From: an uncultured Verrucomicrobiota bacterium
Lineage (GTDB): Bacteria > Verrucomicrobiota > Verrucomicrobiia > Limisphaerales > UBA1319
NCBI GenBank assembly: GCA_903845125.1
Contig: CAIMWS010000074.1
Location: 1 to 52,969 of the forward strand
Direction of reading: 5' to 3'
DNA length: 52,969 nucleotides
Under the pieces are notes generated by a model, which did no database searches, was not told where the DNA came from, and saw nothing but the letters and a program-made list of their open reading frames with translations. The position numbers and the translations under genes are program-made. The number at the start of each line of letters is the position of its first letter. The stretch's first letter is position 1. Of this stretch, positions 6,700 to 15,797 are shown one piece after another.

Positions 6700-8811
6700 A
6701 TGAACACACGACCGGAACACCTCGCCGCCGGTTGGCCTCAGCGGCGCCGGCTGAAGGGGGTTCGCGCGCTGCTGATCGCCATCAGGTTTCTGTTGGAAGG
6801 CCCCGGCAGATGGGGCGCTTACGGCGCGGATTTAACGCCGTCCGCCAGCGAAAACCCCACGCAATTGCTTGCCTTGGAGGTCCGCCAGCAAGGCTGGATC
6901 GTGTATGCCGGGCGCACCCCCAAGGGCGATTGGGATTTGTTCCTCTGCCGGCCCGACGGCTCACAGGTGCGCCAGCTGACGCAAACTCCTGAGCACAACG
7001 AATTCCTGGCGCAGTTTTCCCACGACGGAAAGCGCCTGCTCTACCGCCGGATGCCTCGCCGCGAGCAGATTGACAACAGCGCGCACGGCACCCAGGGCGA
7101 ACTGGTGCTGGCCAACAGCGATGGCACGCAGCCGGTGGCCTTGGGCAAACCCGGCGAGTTTCCCTGGGCGAGTTGGAGCCCGGATGGGCGGCAGTTCGCC
7201 TCGCTTTCGATCCAGGGCATAACCATCGTGGATGTGGCGAGCCGAAAGGTCGTGCGCACCCTGGCCCGGAAGGGGTTTTTCCAGCAAATGACTTGGTCGC
7301 CGGATGGCCAATGGCTGTGCGGGGTGGCCAATTCCTTTGGCGCCAGTTGGAGCATCGCGCGCATGAACCTGGCCACCGGCGAAACCACGGCCATTAATCG
7401 CATCGACTGCTGCACACCGGACTGGTTCCCTGATTCCAGGCAGGTGATTTTCTCCTGGCGACCGCCCGGCCAGCAAGCCAACCAGGGCAACGGTTGGACA
7501 CAACTTTGGCGAGCCGACGCCGGGGGCAGGACCCGCCAATTGGTCTATGGGGAAGATGGCCGCCACGTTTACGGAGGCCAGGTCTCGCCCAATGGGAAAT
7601 ATGTCCTCTTTAGCGGCAACATGGAGGAGGACGGCGACTGCGGCAAGGCCGGCGCACCCATGGCTTTGATGCGCTTAAGCGACGCGCCCATTATTGGCGG
7701 ATCAAGCCCGGAACTGCGCGCGCTGCATTCCGGGGCCAGGGCGGGCCCCGTGCTCACGCTGCCGGTGGGATGGGAGCCGTGCTGGACGGCGGGCGAATTG
7801 CCGGCGGCCACACCGGCCGCGGCCACGGGTGCTGCTGCGCCCAAAATGGATGCCACCAGCCAACTCGCCAGCGAACTGCACACCCGCGGCTGGCTGGTGT
7901 TCAGCGCCAGGAACGACCGTGGCGACTGGGATTTGTTTTTGAGCCGGCCCGATGGTTTGCACCGGCAGCCGATTACGGACACCCCGGGTTTCAACGAAGC
8001 CGGCGCGCGTTTTTCGCCGGATGGGAAGCGTCTGCTGTTCTATCGCCTGCCCAAAGCCGAGGCCGTGGACAACAACACCTATGCCACCTTTGAGCTGGTC
8101 ATGGCTGACGCTGACGGACGGAATCCGGTCCTATGGGGCCGGGATTTTCCGTGGGCCTCGTGGGGACCGGACGGCAAACAGATTGCCTGCCTGACGATGA
8201 AAGGCATCCAAATCATTGACGTGGCCACCCGGGGCCTGGTCCGGCAAATCCCGCGGCAAGGCATCGTCTCGCAATTGGTGTGGTCGCCGGATGGCCAGGC
8301 CTTTGTCGGCACTGCCAATGGCCTGGGACCATTCTGGAACATCGGGCGCCTGGATTTGGCCACCGGGATCCTGCAAGCGGTGAGTGAAACCGAGCGCTAT
8401 AATTGCACGCCGGATTGGACGCCAGACGCCACCCAGGTTCTCTACGCGCGCGGCATCATCCCGGAAAAAGGCGGGCGCGCCGAATTGTGGGCGGCGGCGG
8501 CCGACAGAAAGGGCCGTCGCACGCTCTATGCCGAGGCCGGGCGCCATATCTATGGGGCCTGTAGTTCTCCGGACGCCAAATATGTCCTGTTCACCCGCAG
8601 TGTGGAAGACCTGGGCCGGGTGGATAACTCCCGCACCACGATGGCGGTGATGCGCTGGAGTGATGCGCCGCTGATCGGCGACCAGGACACCGCTTTGCGG
8701 CAACGTTTTCCCGAAGCGAAGACTGGCCCGCGACTGGACCTGGGGCCCGGCTGGGAGCCGCATTGGACCTTGGCGGACGTGCTGCCATCAGAAAAGGGGA
8801 AATCCCAATGA
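6700..8811 (+). CDS. TolB-like double beta-propeller protein
   Basis: The 703-residue protein consists of two homologous halves of about 330 residues (roughly 60-375 and 390-690), each with repeated WSPDG/FSPDGKRLL blades of the PD40/TolB propeller type. Parallel stretches include GDWDLFLCRPDG and GDWDLFLSRPDG, and FPWASWSPDG and FPWASWGPDG, so the second half arose by internal duplication. TolB-like propellers act as extracytoplasmic binding scaffolds; the ligand is unknown. The ATG at 6700 is chosen because the palindromic control element ends just before it; an earlier in-frame start at 6583 would place coding sequence over that element. The hydrophobic run ALLIAIRFLLEG near residue 25 could be a membrane anchor or poor signal peptide. 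It overlaps the next gene by ATGA, so they are likely co-translated. Confidence 0.7.
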   Translation: MNTRPEHLAAGWPQRRRLKGVRALLIAIRFLLEGPGRWGAYGADLTPSASENPTQLLALEVRQQGWIVYAGRTPKGDWDLFLCRPDGSQVRQLTQTPEHNEFLAQFSHDGKRLLYRRMPRREQIDNSAHGTQGELVLANSDGTQPVALGKPGEFPWASWSPDGRQFASLSIQGITIVDVASRKVVRTLARKGFFQQMTWSPDGQWLCGVANSFGASWSIARMNLATGETTAINRIDCCTPDWFPDSRQVIFSWRPPGQQANQGNGWTQLWRADAGGRTRQLVYGEDGRHVYGGQVSPNGKYVLFSGNMEEDGDCGKAGAPMALMRLSDAPIIGGSSPELRALHSGARAGPVLTLPVGWEPCWTAGELPAATPAAATGAAAPKMDATSQLASELHTRGWLVFSARNDRGDWDLFLSRPDGLHRQPITDTPGFNEAGARFSPDGKRLLFYRLPKAEAVDNNTYATFELVMADADGRNPVLWGRDFPWASWGPDGKQIACLTMKGIQIIDVATRGLVRQIPRQGIVSQLVWSPDGQAFVGTANGLGPFWNIGRLDLATGILQAVSETERYNCTPDWTPDATQVLYARGIIPEKGGRAELWAAAADRKGRRTLYAEAGRHIYGACSSPDAKYVLFTRSVEDLGRVDNSRTTMAVMRWSDAPLIGDQDTALRQRFPEAKTGPRLDLGPGWEPHWTLADVLPSEKGKSQ

Positions 8812-9290
8812 ACCGACGGAGCATTCATTCATTAGGGGGACTGGCTTGGTTGCTGGGGATACTCCTGGGCGTTTCGTGCGACCGCCAGCACGGCAATCCG
8901 CCCTCGGCAGCGGATCCTGAACTGTCAAAACGCGGTAGCGTGGAGGTCACCGCGCAATTGTTGGAGATCCCTGCCGGCGCCATCTTCACGCGCGATCTCT
9001 ATGATTACGCCACGATCCTCAAATACAAAGTGACCAAGCTGCACCGCGGCTCCGTGAAGGAGGAAGTCCTCTTCGTCGGTCATTATGATCCCTGGAAGCC
9101 GCGCCGCGAAGCCGCGGACAAAAAAGTCAGCAACGTTGGCGGTAACCTCAGGGAATTTCGCGCTGGCCAAACCCATCGGATGGCCTTGGAGGTGCCGATT
9201 GACGATCATTTTATGGGCGGCATCGTGAACAAATATTTCGGCCAGGAGACCGGCCCTCTTTATTGGGCGGTGTGGACAGATTTGGAATGA
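8808..9290 (+). CDS. Small predicted lipoprotein of unknown function
   Basis: The ATG at 8808 overlaps the stop of the propeller gene (ATGA), which decides this start over an earlier in-frame start at 8763. The 160-residue product has an N-terminal MNRRS, a hydrophobic segment and a lipobox LGVSC with Cys24, so it should be lipidated and face the periplasm. The rest looks like one compact beta-rich domain (VEVTAQLLEIP..., ILKYKVTKLHRGS..., VLFVGHYDP). No family recognised. Translational coupling to the propeller suggests that the two products act together. Confidence 0.6.
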   Translation: MNRRSIHSLGGLAWLLGILLGVSCDRQHGNPPSAADPELSKRGSVEVTAQLLEIPAGAIFTRDLYDYATILKYKVTKLHRGSVKEEVLFVGHYDPWKPRREAADKKVSNVGGNLREFRAGQTHRMALEVPIDDHFMGGIVNKYFGQETGPLYWAVWTDLE

Positions 9291-9497
9291 CCTAAGTTCT
9301 GCGCCCTAAACTCGGCGGTTTTCATCTTTGTGTTCTTTGCGATCTCTTGCGGCTAAAACACTCCGCCCTCTTTGGCCTTTTCTGCCTTGCCGACTTCGGA
9401 CCTCGGACCTCGCCCCTCCGCTACCCCGCGCGGCTGAAGAACAAGCGCCTGGTGATCTGGAAAAAAACTAGCGCGATTTCCGATATGGCAACGAAGG
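9291..9497. other. Non-coding stretch downstream of the lipoprotein gene
   Basis: No credible gene. It contains pyrimidine-rich runs (TTTGTGTTCTTTGCG at about 9330) similar in style to dispersed intergenic sequences I associate with verrucomicrobial genomes; only one copy is present in this window, so a repeat family cannot be shown. No clear terminator was found. Confidence 0.3.
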
Positions 9498-9557
9498 ATG
9501 GAAAAAACTGCCAATGGAAAAAACTTCCATTGCCAATGGTGGCCGTTGCGGTAAACT
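9498..9557 (+). promoter_or_regulatory. Operator-like repeats and promoter before the six-hairpin glycosidase gene
   Basis: Two adjacent 16-base direct repeats (ATGGAAAAAACTGCCA at 9498-9513 and ATGGAAAAAACTTCCA at 9514-9529) are overlaid by a perfect inverted repeat, CAATGGAA/TTCCATTG with a 5-base loop (9512-9532). Immediately downstream, TTGCCA (9530-9535) and TAAACT (9552-9557) with 16-base spacing form a possible sigma70-type promoter ending 10 bases before the ATG. The arrangement suggests regulation by a dimeric DNA-binding protein. Confidence 0.45.
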
Positions 9558-9567
9558 CCCTCCAGCC

Positions 9568-12360
9568 ATGAGTTTTCTGACCACAACCGCCCGTCAGCAC
9601 CAGGGTATCTTCATCGCGCTCGCCCTTGGCTTTGGGGCAGGTTCCGAAGCGGGGGCTCAGGCGCAGGCGGCGGAAGAACGGCTCCCAATACGCCTCTCCT
9701 GGGGCCACCAATCCACCTCTGCACGGTCTTTTCACCTCAGCTTTCTGACCAACCAGATGACCGTTGCGCAGATCCGTCCCGACGGCTTTGAGCCGGGCGA
9801 CACCCTGCAACGGGGTATCTGCGAAACTCGTGCGGGAGCCGGGGACGTGGATGCGGTGGTGGTGGAGGTCACCTGGCCGAAGTCGGTGCAACCGCTGCGC
9901 AAACCGCAGGAGATTTGGGCTTACCTCCTCCAGCACGGTACGGCGGATCAGGTGGCGCGGTTAAAGGATGACCCCGGCCTGGAACCCGGCGCGCCGATGC
10001 TCACGGTCCTGACCGCCGCCGACGGCACGCGGGGTTTTTCCCTGGGCCTGGACCAGCTCTCCCGGCATCGTGCGATGTGGCTGCCGGAGCACGATGTGTT
10101 CGTCACTCGGACGGATGCCCCGGTGACTTTCACGGCGCATCTCGCCTCGTTGAAAGGGGAGCGGGTGCTGGACCGCGTGAAGCGCGGGCCCGAGGCGCGG
10201 CTGGCGGACTTCACGGCGCGGTGGGAAGACATCGGCAATCCCAACCAATGGAACCGGCCGTGGGAAACGTCCTGGCTGGGAACCAGGGGGCACCTGGTGG
10301 GCGTCGTTGCGCGACACGGTTCGCTCTACAAGTTCGGCGTGGACCGCTGGGCGGGCGTGCGGCCGGATTTCGCGTCGCCGCACAAGTTCCGCTTCGATCT
10401 CCTCTGGACCGGGTGCCAGTGGGCGGGGCAGCGGATCGTGAACGGTTTGCCCATCATCATCACCCAATTGGAACGTAGCGGCCAACGCTGCGAAGTTGAG
10501 CAGTTCGCCACGCCCCTCGGCGATGCGGCGCCCGCCCGGCGCGGTGAAATCGCGAGTGTCTTCTGCACGAGGGTTCGCCTGTCCGGTGCGGCAGGACCGG
10601 TGAACTTCGGCTTCCGCCTGGCGGCGGAAAACACGAATTGCCATCCCGAGTTGCGTGAAGTGGCCGGCCGCTGGTGTGTGGTGGATCGCCAGACGGGGGC
10701 CGTGTGGCTGATGGTGGAGCCGGACGCCGGCCTGGCCGTGAAGGCGCGCGCGTCCATCGCGGGCGACCCAAAACCGAGCCTTGAATTCGATTGCCTGGGC
10801 CAGGTGGCAGCGGGCGAAACCCGCGAAATCTTGTGCAAGCTCGCTTCGCCCGTCGTCGCCGCGGAGGCCGTCGCGCCCCTGGCCGCGCTCGATTTTACGC
10901 GGGCACGCGCGGCCAACGTGGCTTACTGGGAGGGTTGGCTGGCCCAGGGCGCCCGGTTCGAGGTGCCGGAGCCGGCCGTGAACGACCTCTTCCGCGCGAA
11001 CCTCTGGCACGCCCTGATGCTGCCGCGGTTTCGCGGCCCCGATCACCTGGACCTGCCTTACTCGAACTTTGCCTATGGCCAGTTCAACGCGGATTGGCCC
11101 ATCAACCAGGCGGTGTATGTGGATTACATGCTCTACGGCCTGCGCGGTCATTTCGCGGTGGCGGAGGAGGAATTCGCGGCCATGTATCGCAGCCAGCAGA
11201 AGCCCGACGGGCGCGTCGGCGGCTACGCGGAGTGGGGCGTGTATTCGCCGGGGATGCTCTATGCCATCGGACAGAACTTCCTGTTGGCGCGCGATCCCGC
11301 CTCCTTTGAGCGGCTGCTGCCAGCTTCGTTGAAAGCGCTCGATTGGTGCCTCGCGGAAGTGGCGCGCGGGCAGCAATCGCCGGATGCTCCCGGCCTCATC
11401 GTGGCGCCGCTCAACGACCTGACCCACGACTCCCGGGCCTGGGGATTCCCCAATGCTTACTTTGTCGCAGGGCTACAGGTGTTCGGGCGCGCCCTCGCGG
11501 CTTACGGGCATCCGCGAGCGGAGGCCGTGGCGGCCGTGGCCAGGAAAATGCAGGCCGATGTGGAGCGCGCATTTGCCTGCGCCAGCGTAAAGGCCCCGGT
11601 GGTGCAGCTGGCCGACGGCACCTGGAACAATTACGTGCCGTGCGACGCGCTGACACCCCGCCGCCTGCTCGACCAATGGTATCCCACGGACGTGGATTGC
11701 GGCCCGCTGCACCTGGCGCGCCTCGCGGCCATTGACCCGCGCGGCTGGCTCACCACCGCGATGTTGCACGACCACGAGGACAACCTTTTCCTCAACCAAT
11801 GGGGCGCCGCCAACGAGCCGGTCTATAACCAGCAGGCCACCGCCTATCTCCTGCGGGACGAACCCGAGGCGGCCATCCGCGCCTTTTACAGCATGATGGC
11901 CTGCGCCTTCTCCCATCATCAGTTCTCCCCGCTGGAGCATCGCTGGGCCTGGGGCCAATATTACTGCCCGCCCAGCACGGATGGCGCGTGGTTCGACCTA
12001 TACCGGCACCTGCTCATCCAGGAGCGCGACGATGACGCACTGTTCCTGTTGGCTGCCGCGCCCCGGAACTGGTTCGCGGACGGCCGGCAAATCCGCGTGG
12101 AACGCGCGCCGACGCACTACGGGCCGCTGAGCTTTACGGTCGCCAGCCAGGCTGCGAAAGGCGAGATCGTGGCCACCGTTAACGGGCCGTCCCGCCAGTG
12201 CCCGGCCGCCTTGCTCGTGCGGCTGCGTCACCCGCAAGGGCGGCCCCTGCGGTCGGTATCGGTAAACGGTGAAAACTGGGCTGCCTTTGACCCGGCGAAG
12301 GAGTGGGTCCGCATCGCGAATCCAAGGGAAAGCCGGTACACGGTTGTGGCTCGTTACTGA
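9568..12360 (+). CDS. Secreted six-hairpin (alpha/alpha)6 glycosidase, GH78-like
   Basis: The 930-residue product starts at the ATG at 9568, directly behind the promoter, and has a signal peptide with an Ala-rich cleavage region (AGAQAQA, near residue 34). The N-terminal ~430 residues form beta-sandwich modules. From about 450 the sequence has the helical pattern of six-hairpin glycosidases: FRANLWHALMLPRF, DWPINQAVYVDYML, QQKPDGRVGGYAEWG, NDLTHDSRAWGFPNAY, and CGPLHLARLAAID. A C-terminal beta domain follows the helical region. The layout recalls alpha-L-rhamnosidases (GH78) and related families, where carboxylates in this domain do inverting hydrolysis; the exact family and substrate are not certain. 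The downstream GH39-like gene lies 31 bases away in the same direction. Confidence 0.6.
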   Translation: MSFLTTTARQHQGIFIALALGFGAGSEAGAQAQAAEERLPIRLSWGHQSTSARSFHLSFLTNQMTVAQIRPDGFEPGDTLQRGICETRAGAGDVDAVVVEVTWPKSVQPLRKPQEIWAYLLQHGTADQVARLKDDPGLEPGAPMLTVLTAADGTRGFSLGLDQLSRHRAMWLPEHDVFVTRTDAPVTFTAHLASLKGERVLDRVKRGPEARLADFTARWEDIGNPNQWNRPWETSWLGTRGHLVGVVARHGSLYKFGVDRWAGVRPDFASPHKFRFDLLWTGCQWAGQRIVNGLPIIITQLERSGQRCEVEQFATPLGDAAPARRGEIASVFCTRVRLSGAAGPVNFGFRLAAENTNCHPELREVAGRWCVVDRQTGAVWLMVEPDAGLAVKARASIAGDPKPSLEFDCLGQVAAGETREILCKLASPVVAAEAVAPLAALDFTRARAANVAYWEGWLAQGARFEVPEPAVNDLFRANLWHALMLPRFRGPDHLDLPYSNFAYGQFNADWPINQAVYVDYMLYGLRGHFAVAEEEFAAMYRSQQKPDGRVGGYAEWGVYSPGMLYAIGQNFLLARDPASFERLLPASLKALDWCLAEVARGQQSPDAPGLIVAPLNDLTHDSRAWGFPNAYFVAGLQVFGRALAAYGHPRAEAVAAVARKMQADVERAFACASVKAPVVQLADGTWNNYVPCDALTPRRLLDQWYPTDVDCGPLHLARLAAIDPRGWLTTAMLHDHEDNLFLNQWGAANEPVYNQQATAYLLRDEPEAAIRAFYSMMACAFSHHQFSPLEHRWAWGQYYCPPSTDGAWFDLYRHLLIQERDDDALFLLAAAPRNWFADGRQIRVERAPTHYGPLSFTVASQAAKGEIVATVNGPSRQCPAALLVRLRHPQGRPLRSVSVNGENWAAFDPAKEWVRIANPRESRYTVVARY

Positions 12361-12391
12361 TCGCCCAAGCTGTTAATCCAAGCATGCCGCT

Positions 12392-13786
12392 ATGAAGATA
12401 TTCCTCACTTTGACCTTGGTCGCGTGGCTGGCAACTCCCCTGGGTATGGCGCAGACCACCGCCCAGGTGCAGGTCGTCTTCGGGGAACGCCTCGGCCCGC
12501 TGGCCATCGACACCATGGCGCTGGGCCAGGGTGGGCTGTCCGACGAGCCGATGTGGGACAACCGCGTGGTCGAGATCCGCGCGCTGCATCCACGGCTCAT
12601 CCGGCTGTTCCTCCAGGAATATTTCGACCTGCTGCCCGAGCGCGGGCGCTATCATTTCGATACCCTCGACCGTTCGGTGGACACCATTCTCAAGGCTGGC
12701 GCGAAGCCGCTCATGTGCATCTGCTTCAAGCCGCGGGTCCTCTTTCCCCAGGTCAACCAAGACATTGTGGAGCCACCGGACTACGAGGCCTGGGAGCAGT
12801 TGGTTTTCAACCTCGTCCGCCATTGCCAGCAGCGCGGCGCCGAGATCCGCTACTGGGAGATCGCCAACGAGCCGGACATCGGTGAGGACGGCGGCTGCCC
12901 GTACCGCTTCACGGCGGACAGCTACGTGCGTTATTACCAGCGCACCGCCGCGGCCATCCTGCGCGCGGACCCGGAGGCCCGGGTCGGCGGGCCGGCTTTG
13001 GCCAACGTGCGTTCACCCATACTGCCCGCGCTCCTCGATGCGGCGAGCACCAACGCCGTGCCAATACCGTTGCACTTTGTCTCCTGGCACCTCTACAGCA
13101 GCGATCCCCAGGCCTTCCGGGGCACGATCACATATGTAAAAGATCTGCTGAAAGAGCATCCCTCGCTAAACCCGGAAACCTTCCTCGACGAGTGGAACAT
13201 GGACCTCCTCAATCCCCCGCTCGATCCGCGATTCCAGCCCTGTTACGTCGCCGAAACCATCTTCCAGATGAAGGAGGAGGGACTGGATTACTCCTGCTAT
13301 TACCAAATTCGCGATTGGTACGTGGACCAGGACCGGTTTGCGCGCTTCTTCTCGCCCCACGGGGCGGCTTTCATGGCGCGCTGGTGGAACCGCATGCCGC
13401 AATTCGACGGCCTGTTTGACTACCAAAATAACATCCGCCCCGCCTATTACGCCTTCAAGCTGCTCTCCCGCCTGGCCGGCGAACGCCTGCGCCTGACCAG
13501 CGACCACCCGGCCATTCACGGCTTGGCCGCTCATGATGAGAAACTCAGAATGCAAACCCTGCTGCTGTGGAATTTCTCCGGCGAAACGGTGCCGGTCGAA
13601 ATCGAATTAAACGGCATCCCCAAAGACGGCCGCGCGCGCCACCTCACCCTGGATGCGGCTACCGCCAACGGTGACGAAAATGCCCGCCTGCGCCCGGAGC
13701 CGTTTTTTAAGATCACGAAGGGAGAGCACCGGCTCAAAGTCCAGTTGGATCCCTACGCCCTGCATTATTGGTCGTTCGACGAGTAG
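12392..13786 (+). CDS. Secreted GH39-like glycoside hydrolase
   Basis: The 464-residue product has a clear signal peptide (MKIFLTLTLVAWLATPLG, cleavage near residue 20). The barrel carries the clan GH-A signature: the acid/base Glu160 in WEIANEPD and the nucleophile Glu267 in TFLDEWNM, with SWHLYSS at 231-237 on the preceding strand. GH39 enzymes are beta-xylosidases and alpha-L-iduronidases; the order and spacing of motifs fit that family best, though GH79 or GH5-like subfamilies are possible. A C-terminal beta-sandwich (about 390-464, TLLLWNFSGETVPVEIELNG) is typical. The gene follows the six-hairpin glycosidase after 31 bases, so the two probably form one transcript and act on the same extracellular glycan. 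Confidence 0.75.
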   Translation: MKIFLTLTLVAWLATPLGMAQTTAQVQVVFGERLGPLAIDTMALGQGGLSDEPMWDNRVVEIRALHPRLIRLFLQEYFDLLPERGRYHFDTLDRSVDTILKAGAKPLMCICFKPRVLFPQVNQDIVEPPDYEAWEQLVFNLVRHCQQRGAEIRYWEIANEPDIGEDGGCPYRFTADSYVRYYQRTAAAILRADPEARVGGPALANVRSPILPALLDAASTNAVPIPLHFVSWHLYSSDPQAFRGTITYVKDLLKEHPSLNPETFLDEWNMDLLNPPLDPRFQPCYVAETIFQMKEEGLDYSCYYQIRDWYVDQDRFARFFSPHGAAFMARWWNRMPQFDGLFDYQNNIRPAYYAFKLLSRLAGERLRLTSDHPAIHGLAAHDEKLRMQTLLLWNFSGETVPVEIELNGIPKDGRARHLTLDAATANGDENARLRPEPFFKITKGEHRLKVQLDPYALHYWSFDE

Positions 13787-13810
13787 TTGTGAAATGGGCG
13801 CCCGTTTTCC

Positions 13811-13857
13811 AGTAAGGAAAATCCTTGCTTCGCAAGCCGCGGCGGCCACGTTAAGCT
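13811..13857 (+). promoter_or_regulatory. Second copy of the palindromic upstream element
   Basis: The segment 13811-13831 differs at one base from 6645-6665; here the core is AAGGAAAATCCTT, so one palindrome arm has a mismatch. TTGCTT lies at 13825-13830 and TAAGCT at 13852-13857, nine bases before the ATG at 13866. As in the first copy, the element sits about 35-55 bases before the start codon. Confidence 0.45.
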
Positions 13858-13865
13858 CGATGGGT

Positions 13866-15797
13866 ATGAAAACCAGGCTGCGGTTTGGACAGCGAATGCT
13901 ATTTGCCTTCACGTGGGCTTTGCTGCTGCCGACATCGTACGCCGCCGAGGCGCTGGTGTTCGAGCAACCGCAGGTGGTGGGTATTTCCGGCTTCCGGGCG
14001 TTTTGGGACCTGCCCGTCGTGTTGGCCGGCGATGGCCTGGTCGTCGAAACGAAGCACGCGCCTGGGGGCACCGGCCCCAACGCGGTCTGGTCGCCCACCA
14101 AGCGCGAGGGTGGGGCGAAGGCCGGCGCGATCGTGTTTGATGCCGTGCATCGCTCGGTGCTGGTGCGTTTCCCAGGCAGCGCCCAACGCATCGCCGATGC
14201 GGTGGAAAAGGGATCGGCCATCGAGCAAGTCGAGTTGGTGTTGCCGCACCGGGCGACGGAGTTGTGGGCCGAAGGTTACGCCGAACCGCCCGGCATGTCG
14301 TTCCTTGGCGACCTCTGGGAAAAGAAGGCGCCCCGCTGGCACGCGGTGGCCTGGGCGCTGCGGCAACCCTGGACGGCTGACCCCGAGCGTGGCCCGACCT
14401 TTAATGCCTCGGTCAACGGAGAGGCTTTTTGGAATAAATTCGGCGCGCAGGACGAAACGGGAGACCGCTTCCCCAAAATGTTCGGTCCGGCGGAGGTTTC
14501 GGAACCGTCGCCCGAAGGCCGGTTGGACATTACCTCGCTGCTCCACGAGGCTGCGTTCGGCGCGACGCTGGCCGACCGGTTGCGGGCGCTGGAAGGCAAC
14601 GGACTGCATGTTCGGAAGTGGGAGACCTACGACCTGAGTTACTGGCAGGGCGGCTACGAGTGGGGAACCGCCACCGGCGGACGGGGGATCATCATCCGCA
14701 CGCCCAGGCTGGTGGTGAGGCTCAAGCCCGCCTCGCCTGCCCTCCGGGTCGCGGACAACCTGGCGGTGAGGCCCCCCTCCGGGAGGCGTGGCCAACCCAC
14801 GGCCGTCATGCCCGGCGCGGAACAGATTCGGGCGTTCGCCGCGCCGCACGCTTTTCAGCGTCCGGACTGGATGCCGGAGTGGCAATGGCAGCGCGTGCAA
14901 GAACTCAGGGCGATTGGCCACCTCCAGGATTACCCGGCCACGACGGAGGCTTACGGCAAATGGATGGACACCATGCTCGCCAAACCGCCGCGCACTTGGG
15001 ACGGGTTCCAGGCGGCCGAGATGACCCGGGATTACGCGCTGTTTGCCGACACCTGGCCCGGCCCGGTGCGCGAACACTGGAAGCTCTACTGGTGGGCCTG
15101 GCTCATGCCGGATCGCGATAACCAGGACCTGGTGCAAGGCTACATCGGTGGCCGGCAGAATCAGGAATACATCCAACGCACCGGCGACTGGCGCGGCAAC
15201 GCCAGTGTCTATCGGACCTATTGCCGCGCCATGGGCACGATGAACTTCAACCACTGGGCGGCCAATGGCACGCTGCTCGGCGGTCAACTCCTCGGCTCCG
15301 AAGCGATGTTGAACGAAGGACGCTACGGACTGGAGACGTTCCCCCTGCGCACCTGGTGCTGGTTTGACGGCAGCACCCAGGAGTCCATTGACCACTACTA
15401 CTTCGCCATTTCGCTCAAGGACCAGAAGGTCTTCGCGGACTTCGGGCCGACGCCGTTCGAGCGTAGGCAGGTCGACGGCCGAACCCTGATCACCCGCCAG
15501 GGCATCCGCGAGCGGATCAGCGGGATGAAAGTGAACCTTAAACTAAAACCAGACGATGATGAACAGACCCATCTTGATTGCGTTAGCCGCTTTGAGCTTG
15601 GTGCAACCCGCCAGCGCAGGGGAATTGACCGGATACCAACTCCTGCTCACCTCGATTCGCACCGGCGACACGGAAGTGTTCGTCGTGGACCCGGACACTG
15701 GCGATGCTTTCAATGTCTCGCGCAGTCCACAGTCGGAGGACCGCTATCCCTGCTGGTCGCCGGATGGCCGGCGCATCGCGTTCACCAGCAACCGTAA
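13866..15797 (+). CDS. Large secreted protein of unknown function; 3' end runs into the next gene
   Basis: The ATG at 13866 gives a 643-residue protein with a signal peptide ending near SYAAEA (residue 27). The body is Trp-rich (DLSYWQGGYEWGTATGGRG, PEWQWQRVQELRAIG, HWKLYWWAWLMPDRD), suggesting a secreted carbohydrate-active or binding protein, but I recognise no family. Credible sequence stops near residue 560 (SGMKVNLKLKP). The last ~80 codons overlap the next gene's signal peptide and propeller in another frame and read as Arg/His-rich shadow sequence. TAA codons in the neighbouring frame at about 15537-15545 suggest that a small indel destroyed the original stop. The gene shares the palindromic upstream element with the gene at 6700. 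Confidence 0.6.
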   Translation: MKTRLRFGQRMLFAFTWALLLPTSYAAEALVFEQPQVVGISGFRAFWDLPVVLAGDGLVVETKHAPGGTGPNAVWSPTKREGGAKAGAIVFDAVHRSVLVRFPGSAQRIADAVEKGSAIEQVELVLPHRATELWAEGYAEPPGMSFLGDLWEKKAPRWHAVAWALRQPWTADPERGPTFNASVNGEAFWNKFGAQDETGDRFPKMFGPAEVSEPSPEGRLDITSLLHEAAFGATLADRLRALEGNGLHVRKWETYDLSYWQGGYEWGTATGGRGIIIRTPRLVVRLKPASPALRVADNLAVRPPSGRRGQPTAVMPGAEQIRAFAAPHAFQRPDWMPEWQWQRVQELRAIGHLQDYPATTEAYGKWMDTMLAKPPRTWDGFQAAEMTRDYALFADTWPGPVREHWKLYWWAWLMPDRDNQDLVQGYIGGRQNQEYIQRTGDWRGNASVYRTYCRAMGTMNFNHWAANGTLLGGQLLGSEAMLNEGRYGLETFPLRTWCWFDGSTQESIDHYYFAISLKDQKVFADFGPTPFERRQVDGRTLITRQGIRERISGMKVNLKLKPDDDEQTHLDCVSRFELGATRQRRGIDRIPTPAHLDSHRRHGSVRRGPGHWRCFQCLAQSTVGGPLSLLVAGWPAHRVHQQP

